NCBI RefSeq assembly: GCF_014164585.1
Contig: NZ_JACJFM010000008.1
Span: 62,001-126,000 of the forward strand
Origin: Oceanospirillum sediminis
GTDB lineage: Bacteria > Pseudomonadota > Gammaproteobacteria > Pseudomonadales > Halomonadaceae
Direction: 5' to 3'
Length of the DNA stretch: 64,000 nucleotides
Position 1 is the first letter of the stretch, and each line of letters starts with the position of its first letter. The notes beneath the pieces were generated by a model. The model was given only the letters and a program-made list of their open reading frames with translations. It did no database searches and had not been told where the DNA came from. Shown here in pieces: positions 1 to 8,860 of the stretch. Both the position numbers and the translations under genes were made by a program.

Positions 1-894
1 GCGGGTATCAAACAGACGCAGAAACTCAGCGGGCAGGTGTCTGACATACAAACGCAGGACCAGAGTATTATGGGCCAGATACTTCAGCGCCTGCCCAAAA
101 TGACTCAGGCGGAAATAAGCCGCTTTATCAGGGTAGATAAAATAATCTCTTAGCAGATCATAACCGGTGAACTGTTGCAGATAGGCTGGTAAAAACTGGA
201 ATTCAGGATCAGCAATCCGGCTTTTAAGCTGATCCGTATCCAGTATCCGGTAATCCTGACCAGACGTATCACCCACAGAAATGTACTGCACTTCTTTCAG
301 TAGCAGCTCCATCAGGCTGTTGGCATTACGCTCAAAACCACGCACATAAAAATCCAGGTGTTCAATATCCAGCTGATTAAACAGAGCTTCCGGATCACAA
401 GCGCTCAGCTCAATTTCAATCACTCCTTCAGCATTTTTCACACCAGGCGGAGGTTCATGATTAAAAGGCGCGATTTCAGCCCTGACATCCTGAATTCTGA
501 ACGGATAGATCACCAGATCATCACAGGTCGTGAACAGTGCCTGCTGTGTCTCTGTCAAAGGCAGAGATAACTGACTGCCCTTGGGCAGGATCACGGTTTC
601 ACTCAGCTGCTCAGGATCTTCTTCCAGTTGTACAGGACAATAACTGGGAGCAAGCTGACAATAGCCCGGATATAACAGATTCAGCAGATCCTGCAGAATA
701 TCGGGTAGCTGTTCATCCAGTCTTAACTCTGTACGGGCTGTCAGCAGAGCCATGCCATCCAGCAGTCGAGTGATACTGGGATCTTCAACACTGTTCTTAT
801 TCAGTTGCAGCTGCTCAGCCTGCTCCGGGAAGCGCTGAGCAAATCCGGATAATGCTTTGCGGATATACGCCAGTTCACGCTCGTAGTAGCGCAT
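1..894 (-). CDS. tssF: T6SS baseplate subunit TssF (partial, 3' part off window)
   Basis: The reading frame runs from an ATG at 894 down to base 1 with no stop, giving 298 residues of a protein that normally has about 600. The N-terminus (MRYYERELAYIRKAL, then FAQRFPEQA, DPSITRLLDG, LDEQLPDILQDLLNLLYPGY) is the typical VasA/ImpG start. TssF is a baseplate wedge protein of the type VI secretion system and works with TssE, TssG and TssK in the cytoplasm under the membrane complex. Its start lies 7 nt after the tssE stop, so it is translated as part of the same minus-strand operon. The C-terminal half and probably tssG onward lie left of the window. Confidence 0.93.
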   Translation of the reverse strand, partial: MRYYERELAYIRKALSGFAQRFPEQAEQLQLNKNSVEDPSITRLLDGMALLTARTELRLDEQLPDILQDLLNLLYPGYCQLAPSYCPVQLEEDPEQLSETVILPKGSQLSLPLTETQQALFTTCDDLVIYPFRIQDVRAEIAPFNHEPPPGVKNAEGVIEIELSACDPEALFNQLDIEHLDFYVRGFERNANSLMELLLKEVQYISVGDTSGQDYRILDTDQLKSRIADPEFQFLPAYLQQFTGYDLLRDYFIYPDKAAYFRLSHFGQALKYLAHNTLVLRLYVRHLPAEFLRLFDTR

Positions 895-901
895 CAGTTG
901 A

Positions 902-1330
902 TCAGACAATATCCTGTCCCTCTATTTCTGTATCCTGGTCTGCCAGGCTGATGTTGCTATCAAATTCCACAATACGAGTGCCCTGGCGAGTATTCAGTTG
1001 TGCAGTCAGGGAAAAGTTAATGCGATTGTGCGTTTCATCCCGCTCAAAGACCTCAACAGAGACCTCTGTCAATCGAGGCTCAAACGCCTGCACCAGTTTA
1101 CGAACGTAACGGGTAAATTCATCCTGATTCATCTGGCTACTGATGGACTGGATACTTTCCAGTCCATAACAGTAATTCGATTGCCGGACCTGTTTAAAAC
1201 GATGGGAAACCGGTGTCAGTGGTGCTTCAGAGCTGAACAGAGCAGATAACTGATACTCGACGGAACGCACCAGTTCATCCGCATGATCCATACTCTGCTC
1301 TTTGTTCAGAAATGCATTCCAGAAAGACAT
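902..1330 (-). CDS. tssE: T6SS baseplate subunit TssE (gp25-like)
   Basis: This encodes 142 residues from the ATG at 1330. I chose this start because AAGGAAA precedes it, whereas an upstream in-frame ATG at 1396 lies inside the end of the preceding gene and would add a Cys-rich tail unlike the family. TssE is the gp25-like wedge protein that joins the sheath to the baseplate. Family signs are YGLESIQSISSQM in the middle and a C-terminal region of the type RIVEFDSNISL. It sits 25 nt downstream of the second TssC-like gene and 7 nt upstream of tssF. Confidence 0.9.
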   Translation of the reverse strand: MSFWNAFLNKEQSMDHADELVRSVEYQLSALFSSEAPLTPVSHRFKQVRQSNYCYGLESIQSISSQMNQDEFTRYVRKLVQAFEPRLTEVSVEVFERDETHNRINFSLTAQLNTRQGTRIVEFDSNISLADQDTEIEGQDIV

Positions 1331-1355
1331 CTGATTTCCTTGTTTTGCTCTTGCA

Positions 1356-2789
1356 TCAGCTGGCTGACAGCAGATCAGTTGAAAGCAGCATCTCACCGCA
1401 AAAATGATCGAACTGGTACTGAGGTTTAATCAGTACCTCACAACTGAAACGACCACTTTCACCCGGTAACTCTTTCACTGTCACCCGACCTTTACTCAAC
1501 GGATATTTTGCCAGTACGTTCTCATCGGCATCAGCCACATTACTGCAATACTTATCCAGCCAGCGACTCAGATGGAGTTCACACTCTGAGGCAGTCTGGT
1601 AACTGCCCAGCATCTCTCTGATCTGCACTTTCAGGTAATGAGCAATCCGGCAACTCATCAATGTCGTCTGTATCTGGCAACTGACCTTATCCAGATCAGA
1701 ATCACCGGCATACCAGACCGAATTATTACCAGCAAAAAAGTACTTATTGGTTAACGGACTATGAGACAGAGGAATAAACCCCTGACCAGAATAGAAGCTG
1801 GCCAGGTGACCAAACAGGCGGATAAAACTCTGCGGATGCTGATAAACCGAACGGTATACTCCGGATTCAGGCAAATTAATCAGAGCCCCCTGATAGCGAT
1901 CCTGCCAGCGGGATTTAATAAAACCAAACCAGCTGATACGGTTAAACTCCCGCATCACTGTGCTGGCAAAGGCAAACGCCGCACTGCCCCAAAGCCCGGT
2001 ATTTCGGCTCACCGCCGGACGTAAATCACCCGAGAAACCTTCATCCATCTCGTTAAAAATAAAGCGCACCGGATGATTCTGATAGGGCTTACGTAACTGA
2101 ATATCCGGCATAGCCAGCCCCAGAAAGCGTGTCGACTTTACCTGGCGCAGGCGCTGCCAGCCCTGATAATCCGGCCCCTGTAAAATTTTTTCTATTCGAT
2201 GAGTATCCGATAACCAGTCCGCGCTGTTCTCACCAAAAAAGCTATCGGATACCGACAGAATAAAAGGACATAAAACGGCTTCACCCAACTGCCCTAATAA
2301 TTCCAGTGTATAGAGATCATCGTAATCATCATCAAAATCCATCTCCATATGAACCGCATGATCGACAACAATGATATTGTAAGGCTCTCCCCCGAGCGTA
2401 TTCAGTTCACGATTACCTATCGTGTTATACAACACTGAACTTCGGGTGGTATTAGCGGTATTCAGATCATATGACACTTCCTGCCAGCTGATATTCATCA
2501 TACGGATACGAATGCGCTGAAAACTGACAGGCAGGCAGGACAGCTCATGCAGATTACGCCACCGCGCTTCCAGTGCCTGAAAATCATCATGATGCATAAT
2601 ATGAGATAACTGACGGGACAACGCCTGATCCAGCTGAGCAATCATGCGCACCAGAAAACGCTTAAGCTGTTGTGGATCTGTCAGAATATCAGGGTTCAGC
2701 TGTCCGATCAGTTCAAGTGCCTGAACCAGATAATCGCTATCGGCAGCATCCAGTTCATTAAATTGCTGTTGCCAGTCCTGATCAAACAT
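1356..2789 (-). CDS. Second TssC-like sheath protein (ImpD/TssC2 type)
   Basis: This 477-residue protein has the same overall plan as TssC next to it. Shared signatures include SRQLSHIMHHDDFQALEARW near residue 60 (compare SRQLSEIMQQDDFQRLEGSW in TssC), TLGGEPYNIIVVD (compare TAGGEPYGLLLGD) and SCRIAHYLKV near the C-terminus (compare SSRIAHYLKV). It is therefore a paralogue of the large sheath subunit. Some T6SS loci, such as the Rhizobium imp locus, carry such a second copy (ImpD); its role is less clear than that of TssC. It follows tssC after a 134-nt gap and precedes tssE. Sequence identity to TssC is low outside these blocks, so it has diverged long ago and is probably not a simple spare copy. 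Confidence 0.87.
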   Translation of the reverse strand: MFDQDWQQQFNELDAADSDYLVQALELIGQLNPDILTDPQQLKRFLVRMIAQLDQALSRQLSHIMHHDDFQALEARWRNLHELSCLPVSFQRIRIRMMNISWQEVSYDLNTANTTRSSVLYNTIGNRELNTLGGEPYNIIVVDHAVHMEMDFDDDYDDLYTLELLGQLGEAVLCPFILSVSDSFFGENSADWLSDTHRIEKILQGPDYQGWQRLRQVKSTRFLGLAMPDIQLRKPYQNHPVRFIFNEMDEGFSGDLRPAVSRNTGLWGSAAFAFASTVMREFNRISWFGFIKSRWQDRYQGALINLPESGVYRSVYQHPQSFIRLFGHLASFYSGQGFIPLSHSPLTNKYFFAGNNSVWYAGDSDLDKVSCQIQTTLMSCRIAHYLKVQIREMLGSYQTASECELHLSRWLDKYCSNVADADENVLAKYPLSKGRVTVKELPGESGRFSCEVLIKPQYQFDHFCGEMLLSTDLLSAS

Positions 2790-2923
2790 CGTTGGAGCGT
2801 CCTGAGAAAATAGCCAGGCTGGCGCCCACTGAACACAGCGGACGCCTCACCTTAACCCGAGTAACACACACTGAATCAGAGTCGTCAGCTTCGGGTCTGA
2901 GTCATTGATGACGGGCCTGAAGA

Positions 2924-4405
2924 TTAACCCGGAATCTTAGTTACCATACGTACCGACGTTGTCAGCTCTTCCAGCTGCAACCATGGACGCAGGTGTGCAA
3001 CAGCTGAGTAAGCTCCGGGGCGCCCTGGCTGCTCTACCACTTCGATACGGGATTCACACAGAGGCGTTTTTGAACGCTCGGCATTCCCCATCGCACCCGA
3101 GTTGGTATACATATCAATCCAGGACTGGAGTTCACGCTGAATATCCGGCGCTTCCAGATTAGAACCCAGCTTGTCACGGCCCATCACTTTCAGATAGTGT
3201 GCAATACGGCTACTGGCCATGATATAGGGCAGACGGGCAGAGATTGCAGCGTTACCAGTGGCATCCGGATCAGTATAGGTTTTAGGACGCTGGGTCGTCT
3301 GACCACCGATAAATACGCCATAGTTGGTATTTTTGTAGTGTACCAATGGCAGGAAACCCAGATCACTCAGCTCTTTTTCACGCTCATCGGTCAGGTTTAC
3401 TTCCACCGGACACTGCTGCTGAATATCACCGGCATCGGACAGATAAGTCAGGTTAGGCAGGTTCTCAACCTTACCGCCATTATCCAGACCGCGAATTGCA
3501 GTACACCAGCCAAAAGCTGTGAATGCCTGAGTCATTTTCAGTCCCAGCTCGTAAGCTGCATTGGACCATACCAGCTGGCTGTTATCTTTCGGACGAGGAT
3601 TACCATCAGCATCCGTCGCCAGCTCTTCATAATTGAAGGCATTAGTGCCCAGGCCTTTCTCACCATATGGCAGACGAGCCAGAGTCTGTGGTAGTGTCAG
3701 AGTAACATAACGGGCATCATCGCTGTCACGGAATGCGTTCCAGGCCGCATAGGTCGGTGAATCAAAACCTGCAGCAACCGGTTTGCCCTCGTTAAAGGTT
3801 TCGAAAGAATTAAATTCGAACATTTCCGGGTTAGAGGCTGCAATAAAAGGCGCATGACTGGCAGCTGCCGTCTCACCCATATAACGCAGCAGAGCAACAT
3901 CTTCATCTTTATGGGAGAAGGTGTAATCGCCCAGTAGTAAACCATAAGGCTCACCACCCGCTGTACCAAATTCTTTCTGATACAAAGCATCGAACAAAGG
4001 GCTGCGGTCAATGGCCGGAGCATCTTCAAACTGATCCAGCAGTTCCTCTTTCTGGAAATCAACCAGTTTGATTTTCAGGCTCGGTCCCAGCTCGCTTTCT
4101 TTAACCAGCTTGTTCAGACCACGCCAGGAACCTTCCAGACGCTGAAAATCATCCTGTTGCATGATTTCAGACAGCTGGCGTGACATCTGTTTGTCAATTT
4201 CTGCAATAGCGTTCTCAATGGTCTTAGTGACATTTTTGTCCCAGACTACTGTGCCGTCCAGAGCCTGTTCTGCCAGTACAGAGAACAGTTCTTTTGTTGT
4301 ATCGGCCGGAGTTTGTGTCGTCGCGGCAATCGCCCGGTCCAGTAAACTCAGAGAACCTTCTTCGGTTGCAGCCTGAGCGCCATTCGCTAACTCTTCACCA
4401 CTCAT
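2924..4405 (-). CDS. tssC: T6SS contractile sheath large subunit TssC (VipB)
   Basis: This encodes 493 residues, the usual length for TssC/VipB. With TssB it polymerises into the contractile sheath around the Hcp tube in the cytoplasm. Visible marks are SRQLSEIMQQDDFQRLEGSW near residue 90, AGGEPYGLLLGDY near 150, the SSRIAHYLKVMGRDKLG block near 405 and a C-terminus with LRPWLQLEELTTSVRMV. Its ATG overlaps the tssB stop by one base (TAATG) and a GGAG lies just before it, so the two are translationally coupled, as expected for subunits needed in equal numbers. Confidence 0.97.
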   Translation of the reverse strand: MSGEELANGAQAATEEGSLSLLDRAIAATTQTPADTTKELFSVLAEQALDGTVVWDKNVTKTIENAIAEIDKQMSRQLSEIMQQDDFQRLEGSWRGLNKLVKESELGPSLKIKLVDFQKEELLDQFEDAPAIDRSPLFDALYQKEFGTAGGEPYGLLLGDYTFSHKDEDVALLRYMGETAAASHAPFIAASNPEMFEFNSFETFNEGKPVAAGFDSPTYAAWNAFRDSDDARYVTLTLPQTLARLPYGEKGLGTNAFNYEELATDADGNPRPKDNSQLVWSNAAYELGLKMTQAFTAFGWCTAIRGLDNGGKVENLPNLTYLSDAGDIQQQCPVEVNLTDEREKELSDLGFLPLVHYKNTNYGVFIGGQTTQRPKTYTDPDATGNAAISARLPYIMASSRIAHYLKVMGRDKLGSNLEAPDIQRELQSWIDMYTNSGAMGNAERSKTPLCESRIEVVEQPGRPGAYSAVAHLRPWLQLEELTTSVRMVTKIPG

Positions 4406-4911
4406 TATGCTTCTCCCTTATCAATACCCAGCTCTGAAGACAGTGCATTAATCGTATCAGCACTTTGCAGCACTTCTTTCAGCAGCTTTTCCAGGTCACG
4501 GGAGCGATCTGCTTTTGCCAACAGTGTCTTCAACTGCGAGCGAGTATCAGCCAGTTTCTGTAGCGCATCAACCTGGCCGACAATAGCATCCGGCTCGAAA
4601 TCCTTCATGGAGTTGAACTTAAGTGCAGCCTCAAACTGACTGTCATCATCAGACAGAGTATTGTCTACTTTCATTCTCAGCTCTGGACCCACACGCTTCA
4701 TTACCGTGTCAAAGTTATCTTTGTCTACCTGATAGAAAGTACGGTCTTCCAGATCTTCTCTGTCCTCTTTGTGGGCAGAAAAGTCGCCAATCACTCCCAC
4801 AACAAATGGAAGCTCTTTTGTTTCAACAGCCCCGTTAGTTTCAACATCATAAGTAATGCTGACACGGTTTTTGCTGACCCGTTTGTGTTGTGAATTCAAG
4901 GCCACGTTCAA
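4405..4911 (-). CDS. tssB: T6SS contractile sheath small subunit TssB (VipA)
   Basis: This encodes 168 residues, typical for TssB/VipA. It pairs with TssC to form the sheath protomer. Typical features are the N-terminal VSITYDVETNGAVETKELPFVVGVIGDFS stretch in short form (residues about 17-45), an FDTVMKRVGPELRMKVDN block and a helical C-terminus rich in leucine and aspartate (LQKLADTRSQLKTLLAKADR) involved in sheath recycling. It lies 19 nt after hcp and overlaps tssC by one base. Confidence 0.96.
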   Translation of the reverse strand: MNVALNSQHKRVSKNRVSITYDVETNGAVETKELPFVVGVIGDFSAHKEDREDLEDRTFYQVDKDNFDTVMKRVGPELRMKVDNTLSDDDSQFEAALKFNSMKDFEPDAIVGQVDALQKLADTRSQLKTLLAKADRSRDLEKLLKEVLQSADTINALSSELGIDKGEA

Positions 4912-4930
4912 TCTCCCGGTTTAATTAGGC

Positions 4931-5455
4931 TTATTTGGCTTTAGACTCAAGCTTAGCGGTAGTCACGTCATACTTAACGGTATCGCCTTTCTCAATTTTG
5001 CCGCCATCAGCTTCCTGATAATAGGTGATGGCTAACGTGGTGTAAGTCATAGAAAATGTTTCACCCGGCAAGCCACCATCATTGCATGACACACTGTAGT
5101 GCGCGATACGAGCCTTTTCCAGCGTCATAACCATGTAGGGATCTGCACCATTGCCTTCACGGGAAGGTTTCGTCAGCAGAATCTCAACCGTTTTACCTTC
5201 CGCTCCCGGAGAAAAAAGGAACGTTGTCAGCTGTGGAGATGCGCCATCGGATTCACGAGCAATATTGATCTCGCCTAATGCAACCATACCCTTATCGGCA
5301 TTATTCGCATTACCAACATCAACACTTACGCCACGGGCAGCGCCCCAGTCCATAAAGTTAATTGCAAAGAAGCCTTTTTTTCCGCCAATTTCGCCAATTG
5401 TTGCAGCACCTTTGATATCATTGATGCCGTCAATACGCATATACATAGAAGCCAT
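4931..5455 (-). CDS. hcp: T6SS tube protein Hcp
   Basis: This encodes 174 residues starting MASMYMRIDGINDIKG, the common Hcp opening. Hcp hexamers stack to form the inner tube that the sheath propels, and small effectors can ride in its lumen. Further family signs are LTKPSREGNGADPYMVMTLEKARI and FSMTYTTLAITYYQ near the C-terminus. It lies between tssA and tssB in the core operon. No C-terminal effector extension is present, so this is a structural Hcp. Confidence 0.97.
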   Translation of the reverse strand: MASMYMRIDGINDIKGAATIGEIGGKKGFFAINFMDWGAARGVSVDVGNANNADKGMVALGEINIARESDGASPQLTTFLFSPGAEGKTVEILLTKPSREGNGADPYMVMTLEKARIAHYSVSCNDGGLPGETFSMTYTTLAITYYQEADGGKIEKGDTVKYDVTTAKLESKAK

Positions 5456-5502
5456 GATAGTTCCTTTCTTTCGCTAATTTATTGTCTGTACAGGTGAGTG
5501 CG

Positions 5503-6879
5503 TTACCACTCGAAGTCCGATACACCTGAACTTTTTTCCGGGCCACCGGAAGAAGGTGGTTCTTGCGTATCATCAGTTATCGTCTCAACGGCCTTCTGTG
5601 GCTGAGGTGGTTTCTGAAGTATCTGTGCATCCTGCTCTCTGGCCAGTGGTGTAGCAGCCACAGCACTTACGTCAGGAATTGCTGTTTTTTCTGTATTTTC
5701 CAGCCCCGCCAGCTGACTAATCCTATCCATTACAGGCTGGTTTTCTCCCACCATTTCCTGTAATAGTTCAGGCAAAGACATATATCCCCAGCGTATCGCT
5801 CTCTCAAGCAACATATATACCGGACTATGGGGTTCCGTACGCTGAAAAAAATCTGCTATTTTTCTTAACTCATTAAAAGCCTGGTCTCTGTTACCAATGT
5901 GCTCGTTAGCGGCAAAGGCGGGCGAAATCGTATCCGAAGCGCTTTGCGGTACCGCCGTATTCAAAGGAGGAGAAGTAACGACATCATTATTAACCAAAGC
6001 ACTTTCAATACCAGACGCATCCGGAACCGGACCATTCACTTCCGACAGAATACCACCTTCCTCTTCAGGCACAGGCTGACCTGGCCATGGCATAATCTCT
6101 TCAGCAAACAGGAATTGGAAGGCGTTAATCAGTGCTTCAAAGGTATGTTTCAGAAACAGGAAGCTGATACCAGAAGCCCCGGCTTCATGGCATCGCTCAT
6201 TAACCAGAAGATCCAGCATTTCTATGGACTGCTGAATCCCGATGAGCAACTCAATTCTTTCACAAATTTCTGCACGTTCATCAGGTAAATAAGCTATAAG
6301 CTGACTTTTCAGTTCATGTGCTTTTCCGGATATTTCTGCGACACAGTACTGGTTATATGTTGTTTGCCCCGCAAGGATTATATTTTGCAGAGGCATATAC
6401 AAAAGACCACTACCCTCTGACTCGCCAATCAACTGAATCAGAGGTTTCACTCTGATTTCCGCCCATTCTTTCTGCTGACCGGCCGTATCATCTGATTTCA
6501 ATTTCTCAACAGGAGGCCTGGGGTTCAGATACTCCCAGTACTGTTCTATTACCTTTCTGAGTGTTTCAAGGCTATCTCTCAGATTTTCCAGAGGTTTATC
6601 TGAAAAAATCTGAGCAGTAATAAACCAGCAAAAGACTTCAACATCCTTAGATACCGAGGCAAGATTCTTTTCACAAAGAGCAGAGAGTTCAACCCAGCAG
6701 ATTCTGTTAGTTTCGGTCAACTCATCATTTTGCATGGAATCCGGAGACTCCATCATGGTTCTGAATGCGGATAAGGCTTTGTTATAGCTATTTCTTAGCT
6801 CCCGGTATGCCGAGCGATTATTTTTCAGATAATCGCCACATGGCATATCATCATTAATCGGGTCTAATAAATGCTGCAT
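5503..6879 (-). CDS. tssA: T6SS baseplate/cap protein TssA (ImpA N-terminal domain)
   Basis: This encodes 458 residues from an ATG at 6879 with GAGG eight bases upstream. The N-terminus (LLDPINDDMPCGDYL) is the ImpA_N signature, followed by WVELSALCEKNLASVSKDVEV and a C-terminal part with ELRKIADFFQRTEPHSPVYMLLERAIRWG, the second family signature near residue 345. TssA helps assembly of the baseplate and controls tail polymerisation. It is the first gene of the minus-strand core operon here, so the operon promoter should lie in the AT-rich gap to its right. The tail after residue 390 is Pro/Gln/Ala-rich and looks disordered. Confidence 0.92.
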   Translation of the reverse strand: MQHLLDPINDDMPCGDYLKNNRSAYRELRNSYNKALSAFRTMMESPDSMQNDELTETNRICWVELSALCEKNLASVSKDVEVFCWFITAQIFSDKPLENLRDSLETLRKVIEQYWEYLNPRPPVEKLKSDDTAGQQKEWAEIRVKPLIQLIGESEGSGLLYMPLQNIILAGQTTYNQYCVAEISGKAHELKSQLIAYLPDERAEICERIELLIGIQQSIEMLDLLVNERCHEAGASGISFLFLKHTFEALINAFQFLFAEEIMPWPGQPVPEEEGGILSEVNGPVPDASGIESALVNNDVVTSPPLNTAVPQSASDTISPAFAANEHIGNRDQAFNELRKIADFFQRTEPHSPVYMLLERAIRWGYMSLPELLQEMVGENQPVMDRISQLAGLENTEKTAIPDVSAVAATPLAREQDAQILQKPPQPQKAVETITDDTQEPPSSGGPEKSSGVSDFEW

Positions 6880-7351
6880 TTATTTTGCCTCATTAAACAA
6901 TACGGATCTTATATCCTGACTACAGTCTGGAACAAAAAAAAACAATTCAATTTTTTATGACAATCAATAATTAAACGAATGCTTATAAAGTAGTCAGTCG
7001 GTATGAATTATTAACCTGCTATACGCTGAATTACTTAAAAGGTTATTTTTTGTTAAAAGAAAAAGCAACGAATTTATCCGTAAAAAGATATTGAACCAGT
7101 TCACAAAAAACAAAAAAAACCATTAATATCAACAAGATAAAGATAATCCACAAAAAAAACCAATATAACATTTGTGATGTAGTTCCTATTTCCACTAGCA
7201 TCTGTAAACAAATGTTGTCACAACATTATTTCTGTCTTAAGCTCACATTAAACAAATGATATGCAGTTCCAACAGGCTGAAGCTCTATAAAAGTAGTCGC
7301 CCGGCATTAACCACGCCACAAAATAACATCAGTATTTACAGGAGTACTTAT
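6880..7351. other. AT-rich divergent intergenic region between tssA and the PI-PLC-like gene
   Basis: No gene is visible in these 472 bases. The stretch is markedly richer in A and T than its flanks, with several A-tracts of 6-9 bases (near 6940, 7108-7122 and 7152-7162). It must hold the promoters of the minus-strand T6SS operon and of the plus-strand PI-PLC-like gene. I could not identify a convincing sigma-54 or sigma-70 pair by eye. The composition is of the kind bound by H-NS-type silencers, which is inference. Confidence 0.6.
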
Positions 7352-8365
7352 ATGCCCGGATATAACTGGATGGGAAAATATCTGAGTGATGATGCACTGC
7401 TCACAGACATCATCATGCCAGGCAGCCATGACGCTGGTATTTTCTCAGGTGATACAGCCAATGCTGGTTTCCTGGGCTGGAAAGGCGCGGCAATCTGTCA
7501 GCATACAGGGCTAGGAGGGCAGTTAAATGCGGGATCTCGTTTCTTTGACCTGAGAGCACGGTTAGTAAGGGAAGCGAATAGAATTGGCCAATCAACACCT
7601 GTTTCACGATCCGTTCAGATTAAGAAAAAAAACTCCATTGAAAATATCACCAACGGCGAGGATGTTGACCGGGGACGTATAAGGTTCTATCACGGTGGTA
7701 AGAAAACAGGCACCAAAGGTGCCGATCTCGATAGCCAGCTTAATGAAGTCAAGAATTTTCTTCAGCAGCGTAACACAGAGTTCTGCATTCTCCGATTCAC
7801 TAAAAGCAAAGAAGTACCTCACGCCGTTATGAACCTGGTCAGTGAAATCCTCGGAGATAACAACCTGCTTTATCAGGGCACAGGCAATCTGGCTCGCATT
7901 CGCGTCGGGGATGTACGGGGAAAAGCTATCGCTATCTTCGATAAAGACTTCACAGGACACAATCAGACCAGTGGACTTCATCACTATAAAAAGAATGATG
8001 CCTGTACTAATGGGCTGGGAGTATCCGGAAGTTTCTCTGGTAGCCCATGGGCCGGAAAGTCTGTGAGTACACAACAAAAGAACCTGAAAAAATACGAACT
8101 ACAGAGCGATCGTTTATATAGCTGGTACCAGACTCAGACTTACCTCAAAAATATCCAGTCTTCCACTCAGTCAGGTGTCGGCTCCAGAGATAATGTCAAA
8201 GGCCTGTTCAATAATTTATTGAACAACGAGATGTATGACAGTGTAAACATTGTCTTAATGGACTTCGTCGATAACTTTAAATGCCGGAATGTCTACCGTT
8301 CAAATGTTTTCACCGCCAGCCGAAGATTGAATCGCCGACAGATTCTGGATATCGTTGAGGACTAA
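7352..8365 (+). CDS. PI-PLC X-domain-like phosphodiesterase, candidate T6SS effector
   Basis: This encodes 337 residues from the ATG at 7352, chosen because AGGAG lies 7 bases before it; an earlier in-frame ATG at 7256 has no ribosome site. The N-terminal half has the layout of a PI-PLC X domain: IMPGSHDAG with the first catalytic His at residue 26, GSRFFDLRA at 61-69 with Asp66 and Arg68, and FYHGG with the second His at 114, followed by the LDSQLNEVKNFL helix. No signal peptide or membrane segment is seen. The gene lies within a T6SS locus, facing the PAAR gene, so export by the spike is plausible. It may instead be a cytosolic phosphodiesterase. Substrate is unknown and no immunity gene is evident beside it. 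Confidence 0.8.
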   Translation: MPGYNWMGKYLSDDALLTDIIMPGSHDAGIFSGDTANAGFLGWKGAAICQHTGLGGQLNAGSRFFDLRARLVREANRIGQSTPVSRSVQIKKKNSIENITNGEDVDRGRIRFYHGGKKTGTKGADLDSQLNEVKNFLQQRNTEFCILRFTKSKEVPHAVMNLVSEILGDNNLLYQGTGNLARIRVGDVRGKAIAIFDKDFTGHNQTSGLHHYKKNDACTNGLGVSGSFSGSPWAGKSVSTQQKNLKKYELQSDRLYSWYQTQTYLKNIQSSTQSGVGSRDNVKGLFNNLLNNEMYDSVNIVLMDFVDNFKCRNVYRSNVFTASRRLNRRQILDIVED

Positions 8366-8388
8366 TACCCGTTCAGCCAGGGTCTGCT

Positions 8389-8436
8389 GATTTTTCCTGT
8401 ATAAACCGGCTTCTAACGGCAAATACAGGAAAAATC
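8389..8436. terminator. Perfect 13-bp inverted repeat between convergent genes
   Basis: The arms at 8389-8401 (GATTTTTCCTGTA) and 8424-8436 are perfect complements separated by 22 bases. It lies between the stop of the PI-PLC-like gene and the stop of the PAAR gene, the place for a shared bidirectional terminator. The stem is A/T-rich with T5/A5 inside the arms rather than after them, so it is not a classic intrinsic terminator. Confidence 0.45.
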
Positions 8437-8503
8437 TGATGAGACACTCACCTGTTCTGCCTGTTACCAGAAGTCTCACGATCTTCAGGCAGGCAAGTTG
8501 AAC

Positions 8504-8803
8504 TCACCCGCCAATCATTACATTCGGGCATCCGGCAACAATCACACCGCCATGTCCTGTTGTATCTCCCATACGGGCTGCAGGCTTTTTACTAATCAGT
8601 ACCGTCGCACTCCCTTTAACAATCACATCGGGAGGCCCGACACAGACACAGTTATCCCCCAGCACAGCAGCAGGTAATTTGCCAATCAGCACCAGAGGAA
8701 CGCCTGGCCCCACAATTGGACCTCCGACATGAGGTATTGGGGGGGTAGCCGGGGTCTGCATCGGACAGGTATGCATATCTGTTAATCTTGCAGCAGGAGG
8801 CAT
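8504..8803 (-). CDS. PAAR-domain T6SS spike tip protein
   Basis: This encodes 99 residues beginning MPPAARLTDMHTCP, with regularly spaced PAAR repeats (GGPIVGPGVPLVLIGKLPAAVLGD, then KKPAARMGDTTGHGG). PAAR proteins form a zinc-bound cone that caps the VgrG trimer and can carry effectors. His and Cys residues near the N-terminus (H11, C13) and His in GHGG fit metal binding. It has no C-terminal toxin extension. It is the last gene of the vgrG operon, 57 nt after the DUF6931-like gene. Confidence 0.93.
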   Translation of the reverse strand: MPPAARLTDMHTCPMQTPATPPIPHVGGPIVGPGVPLVLIGKLPAAVLGDNCVCVGPPDVIVKGSATVLISKKPAARMGDTTGHGGVIVAGCPNVMIGG

Positions 8804-8860
8804 ATTAAGTCTTCCTTTTCTGTATTCAATAATAATACTTGTGGTTGTGGTCTGTTCTGC

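Noticed and set aside
3197..3694. 165-codon plus-strand open frame inside tssC
   Set aside because: Antisense to tssC, which has complete family motifs; no ribosome site.
7604..8077. 157-codon minus-strand open frame inside the PI-PLC-like gene, considered as an immunity gene
   Set aside because: It is antisense to the catalytic domain, with no ribosome site and no membrane or signal features expected of an immunity protein.
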